A stretch of 64,000 bases of DNA, taken from the NCBI RefSeq assembly GCF_040564635.1, contig NZ_CP159837.1:5319001-5383000 (forward strand), in the 5' to 3' direction. Of this stretch, positions 9,972 through 19,466 are shown in pieces. The position numbers were made by a program, and so were the translations under genes. The DNA comes from Planktothricoides raciborskii GIHE-MW2. Its GTDB lineage: Bacteria; Cyanobacteriota; Cyanobacteriia; Cyanobacteriales; Laspinemataceae. Under the pieces are notes generated by a model. The model was not told where the DNA came from. It ran no database searches and was given only the letters and a program-made list of their open reading frames with translations. Positions within the stretch are counted from its first letter, which is position 1; the number at the start of each line of letters is the position of its first letter.

Positions 9972-11228
9972 TTAAACTGGCGTATCAAATGTATCAGCCA
10001 ACAAAATTTCTGGCTCTGGGCGATCGGGATCTCCAGAGCCAATATATTTTTCAATCAGCATCAGCAGTTCACTTTCTCCAAAGGGTTTTGTTAAATAGTC
10101 ATTGGCTCCAATCATTCGCGCTTTAATCCGATTAATAAAGCCATCTAGACCCGTCAACATAATCATCGGAGTTAGGCGAAAAGCGTTAGATTGGCGGAGC
10201 ATGGCACAAATTTCATAACCATCAAGTTCGGGCATAGTAATATCACAAAGAATCAAGTCAGGCTTTAATTGAAATACCAGACTCAGAGCTTTTAAAGGAT
10301 TGACAATTGCCGTAACTTCATAGCCATGTTGCTGAAGAATATACTCTACGGTTTTGCCAATGCTCACATCATCATCAATGCAAACAACTCTGGGAATTGC
10401 TGAAGGAGATTTCCAAGAAAATTTTGATGAACTTAAATCCGCATCCTCATTTTTGGCTTCTGGATAAAATAATTGCACTAATCCTAGCTGCACGAAGGGA
10501 TAAATTGCTCGGGCCACGGTGAGAATATCGCGATTTAAATAACGGGACATTTGCCGCAGAGTTGTCGTGCCATCCGCCCAGCGACTTAGACTTTTAAAGG
10601 TATTTTCCGGCAAAGCTTGGCGTAACTGAAGAACATCAGAAATCACGGGACACTGATTAGGAGATTGAATATGAGGATAAAACTGGTTCCACTCCTGAAC
10701 CTGCTTAATCATTTTTGTCAGTAAAGGAGAAATTTCCAGAGAAACTAATTGGGGAGCTAGGGCGGATCCGATTTCAAAAATAAATGATCCTTGATGGAGA
10801 CTTAAGAGATCAAATAAAGTTTCTCGAATCATCCCTTGGACAATACTGCGCCCTTGAGATGGGGTGATAATCTGCTCTTCTAATAAAGCCCAAAGATAGC
10901 CATACTCCAGTGCATTCGTAGAGGAAATCGACATGGATTGGGTGCTATCTAAGCTGTTCTCTAGATTGTAACGCCGCAGATAGTCTCGCAAACGAGATAA
11001 CTTGACATTCGGATCGGCAGCATAGACGATTTGTCCGTTAGAGACAAATACAAACCAAGAACCTGTTGATAAAGAACGTCCAGATATTGCTCGATGAATT
11101 GTTCTCGGTCCCAAGACAACACTGTGACCAGATCGATAGGTTTCCACAAACAATTCGCCGGTTCGTTGCCCTAACTCCACGAGTTGCAGTATGCTGCGGA
11201 TGTCGATTTCATTTAAATTGCCCTGCAT
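9972..11228 (-). CDS. hmpA: PATAN-domain response regulator (HmpA/PilG, PatA-like)
   Basis: A 418-residue protein with an N-terminal DUF4388/PATAN region (MQGNLNEIDIRSILQLVELG is typical) and a C-terminal receiver domain. The receiver shows CIDDDVSIGKTVEYIL, phosphoacceptor Asp in LILCDITMPELDGYE, Thr in MLTGLDG and Lys in YLTKPFGE. PATAN regulators act as outputs of cyanobacterial pilus taxis systems. It is the first gene of the minus-strand hmp set, 740 bp from hmpB, and is divergent from hmpF with the intron nest between them. Confidence 0.88.
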   Translation of the reverse strand: MQGNLNEIDIRSILQLVELGQRTGELFVETYRSGHSVVLGPRTIHRAISGRSLSTGSWFVFVSNGQIVYAADPNVKLSRLRDYLRRYNLENSLDSTQSMSISSTNALEYGYLWALLEEQIITPSQGRSIVQGMIRETLFDLLSLHQGSFIFEIGSALAPQLVSLEISPLLTKMIKQVQEWNQFYPHIQSPNQCPVISDVLQLRQALPENTFKSLSRWADGTTTLRQMSRYLNRDILTVARAIYPFVQLGLVQLFYPEAKNEDADLSSSKFSWKSPSAIPRVVCIDDDVSIGKTVEYILQQHGYEVTAIVNPLKALSLVFQLKPDLILCDITMPELDGYEICAMLRQSNAFRLTPMIMLTGLDGFINRIKARMIGANDYLTKPFGESELLMLIEKYIGSGDPDRPEPEILLADTFDTPV

Positions 11229-12132
11229 TCAACTAAAAGTTTCTCCTTAAAAACTGTTTAAAACTAGAGGTTTGCTGGCGATTAACGCTGTTTAATCGTG
11301 AAATTCCGCTATGATGTCATATGAACTGAAGGCTAGACTTTTTTTAAACGATTTGAAATGACTGACATTTTTTGAGAGGAATCAGCGATCGGGATGATGA
11401 TTCTACTGTGAATGACGGATCAACTTCATAATTTGTTGATGGAAATTTAATCAGGACTTTAATCGAGGTCTATTCAGCAAAGAATAAATCAGCAGAAATC
11501 AGGAGAAATGATGTCCACAAATCAGGTTTGATGAGGATCATTTCCGGGAGATATCTCGCACAAGTGAGATGTGATATGAACTTCAAAAACCATTGGCTCC
11601 CATTGGCTAGGGATGACTGAGGTCATTACCACGGTTTTGACAGAAAATCATTCACAAGATCATTCACAAGATTTCTAGGGGCTGTAGGGGCGAGAAAGCA
11701 ATAACTGATTGCGCGAATGCTTCGCCCCCTCAGCCACGCCTAACCCTTGCGGCGATCGCCTGGGATGGTCTGATGGCAACCACGAGAACATCCTCCGCTT
11801 CAGACACTCACAACCCTAAAAGGGTTCTGGATAACTGATTTGCCTCCCCCCCCGTCCCTCCTTTGGCCACCGATCGACCCGGCAGCGAAGACAGAGATGA
11901 CCCACCAGTCGCCTACTAATGCGCGTGTCATAGTTTTCTGAGTGGGCGGGAATCATCAAAAACCAATCACTGCTGGTTATCATAACTGTGATTAATGTGC
12001 TAATAAAAGATGTTATACCCGATTGTATTGAGTTCCAAATTGGCTTATTCCAGCAATTGTTGCTTGGGTCAGCCCCAGAAGTGAACTCAACTGTGGTCTA
12101 ATGGTCGTCAGACTCAACTACTATAGAGAAGT
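11229..12132. other. hmpA-hmpF intergenic region, 5' exon side of the intron nest
   Basis: 904 bases with no gene. This is the original divergent spacer between hmpA and hmpF and should hold the hmpA promoter. It includes one arm (CGCGAATGCTTCGCCCC, 11714-11730) of the hairpin repeat family found at 52-59 kb. The last bases, ACTACTATAGAGAAGT, precede the GTGCG intron boundary and would contain the intron-binding sites. Confidence 0.5.
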
Positions 12133-12858
12133 GTGTGCGATTCGTTCACGCGAAAAGCGGATGGTAAATCCTGAAACGTGCGATTGGTAATGGTTTCGGA
12201 AGACCTAGTGAACTAATAGGCTACTGCCTAAATCGTAGTCACGAAATCCATTAGCGCGACCTGAACTGGTCGTTTGGTAAGTAGGGTCGGCCCTACTAGG
12301 GGAGTCACACCCCCTACCCTCGCGGAAAATACCATAAAAGGTATGGTCACGCCCTAGTAGGTAACGAAACAGGCGGAATGCAGACCCCGAACGTAGCCGA
12401 AGCCAGCAGCCTAAGCCGGTTAGGAGCAAGAGGGACTCTCTCAATGGTGAATGAAAATGAATTGCCATTCAAACTGCGTCATCGTGAAACGAGCCAAATA
12501 AGGCTGACAGGCTCGAACCAAAAGGTAAAGTGGGTGGCCTTGGTGCTTAATGGTCATCAAGGCGTGTGGCCAAACTCTCACCGCAGAAGAGGCAGCACCT
12601 AACGAGAGGACGGACAATCAAACGACACAACAGGGTAAGCCCTACAGAGTCTATGGGAAGGTCGAATCCCATAGTAAGCAGACCGCAAGGAAGGCAGAAC
12701 TCTCTGGAGGGTAGAGGATGAGGCAAAAAGCGAAAGCATCCCTGTAATGGGGAGATAGGGGTTCAAAATTTGCCCCTGACCGAAAGGAACAGCAGACTTG
12801 CCTTGGGTCTTATGAGAAAGAGACCAGACAGTAAAAACCATATCTGAGGACAAGTTAG

Positions 12859-14507
12859 ATGTCGCAGCTAAAAGCAACAAACGGACCAAAGAAGCCACTG
12901 GAAGATTGGAGCCAAATTAACTGGCAAAAAGTCAACAAGCTGGTTAGGAACTTACGTCAAAGAATCTTTCTCGCGAGAAAACTTGGTAACTTTCGCAAAC
13001 TAAGAAGTTTGCAAAAGTTGATGTTAAGAAGCCACGCCAACTTACTATTGTCAGTGAGGAAAATCACCCAAACCAATAAAGGAAAAGCAACGGCAGGAAT
13101 TGACAAGGAAATAGTCAATACCCCAGAACAAAGGGTGAAGCTGGTAAACAACTGGAATGGCGGAACTCAAAGCCCAACCAAACGGGTAATGATACCAAAG
13201 CCAAACGGAAAGATACGACCGCTAGGAATCCCAACCGTGCGTGACAGAATCGAACAGGCAATAGTAATGAATGCATTAGAACCCGAATGGGAACCCGTGT
13301 TTGAGCCAAACTCCTACGGATTCAGACCCGGAAGAAGCTGTCAAGATGCCATTGGACTTTTATGCGACTTCAAAAAGGCAGAGACACTTGGGTTCTAGAA
13401 GCTGACATCAAAGGATTTTTCGATAATATTGCCCATGAATCCATCTTGAAACAATTAGGAAACCTACCTAAACGGGATTTAATCCAAAGATGGTTAAAAG
13501 CTGGCTATGTTCTCAAAGGGGATATCAACCCCACAAAGACGGGAACACCGCAAGGTGGGGTAATCTCACCCCTACTGGCCAACATTGGACTGCATGGTTT
13601 GGAACAATTCATTAAAACCACCAACCCAAAACTAGGCATCGTGCGGTATGCAGACGACTTTATAGTCACTGCTAAAGACAAAGGAAGTCTTGAAAAAGCC
13701 CAGACCAGAATCCAGCAATGGTTATCAGAAAGAGGACTTGAATTAAGCACGGAGAAAACGGTTATTACATCAATAGAAAAGGGCTTTGACTTTCTCGGTT
13801 TCAACCACCGCCACTATAACGGCAAACTGCTTATCAAGCCATCCAAAAAGAAGGTTTTAGCCTTCTGTAAAAGGATAGGCGAAGAAATAAAGGCAATGAA
13901 TGGTTGTGAACAGGAAGTAGTCATTAAAAAGCTAAATCCGATTCTCCGAGGTTTTGCTAACTACTACAAAGGGGTAGTGAGCAAAGTAACCTTCAGCTAC
14001 ATCTCATCAAGAGTGTGGTACTACCTTTGGAGTTGGGCGAAGCGTCGGCATCCCAACAAAAACACAAAATGGATTCGGAAACGTTACTTTAAGACCATAA
14101 AAGGCAATAAGTGGACGTTCGCCTGTACAGGTACAGACAAACGGCGAGGGAAAGAGGTTGAAATAATTCTCTACCCAATAACTTACACTCCAATCGAGCG
14201 CCATGTAAAGGTCAAAGGGGAAGCGTCACCGGACGATCCGAGCCTCAAGGAATACTGGAAAAAACGTCACCAGAAATATGGTAAGAGCTACTGGGAGAAA
14301 AATTCCCGGAATTATAAAATCGCCCAAAACCAAAACTGGAAATGCCCTATCTGTGGCGAACCTTTATTCAACGGTGAGGAAATTGAAACCCATCATATAA
14401 CACCTGTTGCAGAAGGCGGACAAAACGACATTGAAAACCTTGTGCATCTACACCAAGCGTGTCATAAGCAGGTACACAGCAAATCCAAGTCCAATCGCTT
14501 GAAATAA
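12859..14507 (+). pseudogene. ltrA: Group II intron reverse transcriptase/maturase (intron C), frameshifted
   Basis: LtrA-type protein in two overlapping frames: 12859-13398 (179 codons) and about 13362-14507. Together they give the RT domain with active-site YADD (VRYADDFIVTA), the maturase X region (LRGFANYYKGVVSK, then the thumb) and a C-terminal HNH endonuclease (CPICG, ETHHITPV, HLHQACHKQVH). The break is at TTCAAAAAGG, where one more A would give a continuous frame. Either one A was lost, or a -1 shift occurs on AAAAAG. Copy A has the identical break. Confidence 0.88.
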
Positions 14508-14553
14508 GGCTTGAGCCGGATGATACGAAAGTGTCAAGTCCGGTTCTTAGGGG

Positions 14554-16164
14554 CTAATCTTGTAGGGGTTTGCTCAACACACTCACGGTCTTAAGCAAAC
14601 CTCTGCGTGTAGATCCGCGATTGATCCGATATAGCAGTCCTATATCAGTTGTGGAATTGTAGGGGTAACAGGTTTGGCAAGCGTGAGCTTACCCCTAAAC
14701 GCGCAGGGGCTTGCCACCGCGCAAAAGGATTTGCCCCGACAAAAATATTACGATTGAAATAGGATTGCTATATCAGCTAAGATGAAAATTCCCGGAGTGC
14801 TTGAGGCAATCATCCCATGACAGAGTTTATCACCCAAGGAAAATTTCGACCCCAGGTAAAAAAAGTCTAGAAAAAGCATACAACTTGGCGATTAACAAGC
14901 CGAATCTATCTTTTTCCCAGTGTATGGGTAACAGTTTTCGTCAAACAGTAGCGGGTATATTTGCTCATCCAGAAATGAATCAAGAGATCATGTTGTCAGG
15001 ACACATTCAGGCAACGATGGAACGAGCCGAAGCAACGGTTGGGGAATATGTGATCGCCGCGCAAGACACAACTTATTACAACTACTCAGGACATAAAAAA
15101 ATGTCTGGGTTAGGGGTAATACAAGGGAATGTCCGAGGATTGATGCAACATAATGTACTACTGCTCAATGAACAAGGTTTACCCCTAGGACTCTTAGGAC
15201 AACAATACTGGACTCGAGACGGAGGTTTAGACCTGCCAGAAGGAGAAAAAGAAAGTAGTAAATGGCTCAAGGGGTTGAATGCCATCAATCAGCAAGCCAG
15301 TCAATCGAGCAAACGCTTTGTGACCGTAGAAGATAGAGAAGGAGATGTTTTTAGTTTTTTTAAAGCCGAACGAAAGACAAATGTAGATCTGCTCGTCAGG
15401 GTATATCAAGCTCGTAATTTGGAAATCGTCAGCAGTAATATAGTCTGCCAATTGCCCGATGTGTCGTCTCACTTGCCCGACTATGGAACCCAACGAGTAC
15501 GCATTTATCGTCAAAACCGGGAAGTAGAACTGATTCTTCGCTTACGGGCAGGGGCAGTCAATGTTTATCCAGATAAAAATTTGAGTGCCAACAAGCATAA
15601 AACCCAAGGTTTATCTTTGGTGGTCGCCCAAGAGATCGGTTGTATCGATCCCAAAACAAACGAAGATATCTTCTGTTCAGAAGATGCAGCCACATGGTAT
15701 TTACTGACCAGTCTTCCGATTGCCACTACCAGTAATGTCCAAAGGGTGACTCGATTTTATGCCCTGCGATGGCGGGTAGAACGCTTTCATTACACTCTTA
15801 AGTCTGGTGCTTTACAGGTGGAAAAATTACAAGCAAGATGATATTCAGACATTGATTAACTCCTTGGCTTTTTATTCGGTCGTGGCTTGGCAGATTCTCG
15901 CTCTTACTTATGCCGTCAGAGAAAACCCAGACCAAAGTGCCAGTATTCTGTTTGATGAGTCTGAGGTGATTCTGTTAGAAAAAGTATCTTCTAAAAAAAT
16001 CATCTCTATACGTGATGCTGTCTTAGCTGTGGCCAAAATTGTCGGCTTTGCACCTACCAAAAAGCAACCATACCCTGGGGTTAAAGTCCTAGCTACTGCA
16101 ATCGAAAGATTTTTCTTTATTAAGCTTGGTTCTACTGCATGAATCAAAACCCCTACAAGATTAG
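14554..16164 (+). mobile_element. IS4-family (Tn5-like) insertion sequence inside intron C
   Basis: Ends are perfect inverted repeats: CTAATCTTGTAGGGGTTT at 14554 and its complement ending at 16164. It is flanked by an 8-bp direct repeat CTTAGGGG at 14546-14553 and 16165-16172, read as the target duplication. Length is 1611 bp. The insertion splits domain VI of the group II intron. If the outer G/C pair is counted in the inverted repeat, the duplication is 6 bp (TTAGGG). Confidence 0.85.
14801..16142 (+). pseudogene. IS4-family transposase, frameshifted
   Basis: Tn5/IS50-like DDE transposase. It shows AAQDTTYYNYSGHKKMSGLG (first Asp), VTVEDREGDVFSFF (second Asp) and the YREK signature in FYALRWRVERFHYTLKSGAL. 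The frame breaks at about 15830 (VEKLQ then QDDIQTLINSLAFYSVVAW in another frame, 15807-16142). The N-terminus expected for this family is not found; a candidate ATG at 14817 hits a stop after 17 codons. Probably inactive. Confidence 0.8.
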
Positions 16165-16606
16165 CTTAGGGGAGGGGAGGGGAGTAATCCCTGAACCTTA
16201 CCCGACTAACTGTGGTCTTGTTGGCCTAATGGAGGTCAATTACTCGGATTTCCTGGGATATTCCCAGGGGTAGTTAGGCATCAGCCCCACCCGGAGACTC
16301 ACTATCAATGGTGTGAAGCGGGCTGAAAAGGTGGTAACTCTTAACCAGTAGGAGAATCCCAACGAGCCAATTAGCTATGGTCAGCCGTGAGGCTTTCTGT
16401 CCGACTTGAACCCTCTCGACTATAAAGTAGCGAAATCTGGTTGATACGCTGCGTTCAAAAAGAACATGGGGAATGGGTAGACGTTTACACTTTACGCCTA
16501 CAAAGATACGGAGCTGTATGTCTCATGTATTAAAGAAATCCCACAAGTACCCAGGGGGAGAGGGCAGCACAAGAAAGCTAATAAACCCAAGACCACGGAA
16601 CGAAGT

Positions 16607-18955
16607 GTGCGACCTGAACTGGTCAGATGAAACGGGACTCCCAGTCCCCTAGGGATTTTCACCCCTAGCCCTCGTGGAAAGGACTCAGTGAGTCCGGTCA
16701 CGGCCTAGTAGGTAACGAAACAGCCGGAATGCAGACCCCAAAAGTAGCCAAAACTGCTAGGGATTAAGCGGTGAGGAGCAAGAGGGAAGAGGTGGAAGGT
16801 TGAACATAGTCCATAGCTACTGATTAAACTACGTGATACGTGAAACAGCCAAATTATCCCTGACAGGCTGTAGCCAAAAACGGCAAAGAAGGTAGTTCTG
16901 AATGGTACTTCGTTATTCAGAAGTGAAAACAAAACCCTTCCGTAGAATAGGTAGTCAACCTAACCACATCAATAACTTCAAATGACGCAACAGGGTAAGC
17001 CCTACAGAGTCTTAAGGGAGGTCGAAACCTTAAGTAGGTCTGAGGCAACAAAGACGGAAATCTCTGGAGGGTAGAAGATGAGGGAAAAAGCGAACGCTGC
17101 CCTGTAATGGGGTAGATAGGGGTTCAAAATTTGCCCCCGAACGAAAGTAATAGCAGACTTCCCTTGGGTCTTACACGAAAGAAACAATGACACAAGAAAC
17201 CTCAAACGGAGTCATAAGTTAGATGTCAAGAACAATCTTGATAAATGGAGATAACGGACAACTTAAGGACTGGTCACAGGTGAACTGGAAGAAAATCCGA
17301 AAGAATGTCAGGAATCTAAGACAAAGAATCTTTCGTGCCAGAAAACTTGGTCAGTGGAAGCAATTGAGAAGATTGCAGAAATTGATGATAAAAAGCCGTT
17401 CAAACCTACTGCTTAGTGTCAGACAAATTACTCAGGTTAACACCGGAAAGCAAACGGCAGGGATAGACAAGGAGGTAATAAACACCCCTGCACAGCGAGT
17501 AAAACTTGTCAATGAGTGGAAAATGCCAAAAGCATCACCCACAGGGTGTACATACCCAAATCAAATGGTAAGAAACGTCCTTTAGGCATCCCAACCATAA
17601 AGGATAGAGTCGCACAAGCAATAGTCAAAAATTCATTAGAACCAGAATGGGAAGCAGTGTTTGAAGCCAACTCTTATGGCTTCAGACCCGGTAGAAACTG
17701 CCAAGACGCCATAGGACAATGTTGGATTAGACTCAACACAAGTCCCACTTGCGGCGGACACAAATGGGTTCTAGACGCTGACATCAAAGGGTTCTTTGAT
17801 AACATTGCCCATGAAACCATTATGGAAATGATAGGTTTTGTTCCACGTGGAAAACTTATCAAGGACTGGCTAGAAGCTGGGTTTATCGATGAAGGTAAAT
17901 ACAACCCCACAGAGACAGGTACACCTCAAGGTGGTGTCATAAGTCCACTATTAGCAAATATTGGATTGCATGGGTTAGAAACAGTCATTAAACAAGCTAA
18001 CCCAAAGCTAGGCATCATTCGGTATGCAGACGACTTTGTTGTTACATCAAAGGACAAAGAATCGCTTGAAAATGCACTTACCCAGAGCGAGCAATGGTTA
18101 TCAGAAAGAGGACTAAAAATCAGCGATGAGAAAACAAAAATGGTTCACATTGATGATGGATTCAATTTCTTGGGGTTCAACATACGCCAATACAATGGCA
18201 AATGTTTAATTAAACCCCAGAAAGAAAAAGTATTGGCATTCTGTAAAAAGATAGGACAGACTCTATCCGAAATGAAAGCCAACACACAAGAACAAGTCAT
18301 CAATAGAATAAACCCACTTCTCAGAGGTTTTGCGAACTACTACAGAGGTGTGGTTAGCAAAGAAACCTTTAGCTACATCAATTATCGAGTGTGGCAATAC
18401 CTCTGGCGTTGGTCTCTAAGGCGGCATCCCAACAAACCAAAAAAATGGGTGAAAAATCGCTACTTTAAGCGATATAGAGGAGTTGATTGGATGTTCATGT
18501 GTCAGGGAACTGGTAGAAAAGGCAAGGAAAAATCCGAAATCTTATACGACATCAGCAAAACCCCAATTGTCAGGCACATCAAAGTCAAAGGTCAGGCAAG
18601 TCCAGACGACCCTACCCTCCGGGAATACTGGCATAATCGAAGCATCAAAAACGGGAAAAACCACTGGGCAAAAGGCTCAAAATACGAGCAAATAGCCAAA
18701 TTCCAGGAATGGAAATGCCCGATATGTGGAGACAGCTTATTCAATGGAGAAGAAATCGAAACCCATCACATAATACCCGTGAAAGATGGTGGCTCAGACG
18801 GCCCTGAGAATCTTATCCACTTACACAAAGCGTGTCATAAACAAGTACATACAAATCCAAGTTATCTGGCTGGAAGTAAGGCTTGAGCCGTGTGATGCGA
18901 AGAGTGTCACGCACGGTTCTTAGGGGAGGGGAGGAAGGTGACTTCCGAACCTTAC
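16607..18955 (+). mobile_element. RT-encoding group II intron D
   Basis: Begins GTGCGACCTGAACTGG at 16607, matching the GTGYG consensus, unlike copies A and C. The ribozyme is diverged from intron C but colinear, with shared blocks such as CCTAGTAGGTAACGAAACAG and ACAGGGTAAGCCCTACAGAG. The RT gene is in domain IV, domain V is 18885-18919 and domain VI ends near CCTTAC at 18955. It sits in the downstream part of the outer intron domain I region. Confidence 0.65.
17223..18886 (+). pseudogene. ltrA: Group II intron reverse transcriptase/maturase (intron D), one frameshift
   Basis: Homologous along its length to the intron C protein: N-terminus MSRTILINGDNGQLKDWSQ, RT motif IRYADDFVVTS, maturase X, and HNH domain (CPICG, ETHHIIPV, HLHKACHKQVH). 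The frame of 17223-17585 breaks at CCCACAGGGTG near 17550 and continues from 17516 in the next frame (RVYIPKSNGKKRPLGIPTI). One missing A (CCC ACA AGG GTG) explains it. This site differs from the break in introns A and C, so the losses are independent. Confidence 0.85.
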
Positions 18956-19466
18956 CCGCTCGCAAGCCTATATGGGGAAGGGATGTCTCTGAAAGCCTTC
19001 GGACTGGGGTAATGCCTAGTATATGCAGACCTTGTGACGGCTGCAAAATCAACCCAACAGATTAACCCTATAATGCTTAGAGCCACCTGTATAGGTAGGA
19101 TAATGATAACGGTCATGCGTACAGGGAGTAAAAACTGAGTGAGTAACTGCCCTCACGATGCATGCGAATGCAAAACGTCTAACGGTCGTAACCATCAAGG
19201 CGGTGACACGGAAGGGGTAAAATGGTAAGTTGTGCCAAAACGGATGACGCGAGTTGCCGGAGTAGGAGCCAAGGAAAGGCACGTGCAGTCAGGAGCGGAA
19301 TGCCGCGAAAGTGGCACGTTCCGTTCTGTACGGGAGGTAGGGGAAGCGATTCCCCTATCGACCCTACCAACCACTGGCCTGTAAACTAGATTAACAAAGA
19401 GTTGACTGACCCACGGGCAAGGTCTGGTTACACAATTGGGCATACACACGGAAGAGGACTATCAGT

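Larger units (their letters stand above)
12254..16201 (+). mobile_element. RT-encoding group II intron C, interrupted by an IS
   Basis: Begins GCGCGACCTGAACTGG, the point at which copies A, C and D all become homologous. It has about 600 bases of ribozyme, then an RT gene in domain IV, then a 34-base domain V at 14513-14546 (GAGCCGG...GAAA...CCGGTTC). Domain VI is split by the IS at 14554-16164 and completed by 16165-16201, ending CCTTAC or a few bases later. The first bases, GCGCG, depart from GTGYG. Confidence 0.65.
12133..19367 (+). mobile_element. Nested group II intron (outer ORF-less intron with two inner introns)
   Basis: The outer intron starts GTGCGATTCGTTCACGCG at 12133. It is interrupted after 121 bases by RT-encoding intron C, resumes about 16202-16606, is interrupted by RT-encoding intron D, and resumes about 18956-19367. 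The last piece has its own 34-base domain V (19293-19326, GAGCGG...GAAA...CCGTTC) and a domain VI hairpin ending near CCCTAC. The three pieces sum to about 940 bases, a reasonable ORF-less intron size. The middle piece is colinear with the fragment at 1351-1712, which runs on from its own GTGCG start without interruption at the intron C site. Splicing would have to be sequential, inner introns first. Exact joints are inferred. Confidence 0.6.

Noticed and set aside
15807-15841. Programmed frameshift in the IS4-like transposase
   Set aside because: IS4-family transposases are normally single-frame and no good slippery site is seen; plain decay is more likely.
18813-19449. Several minus-strand open frames of 60-84 codons downstream of intron D
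   Set aside because: They lie in ribozyme domains of the outer group II intron; no protein features.
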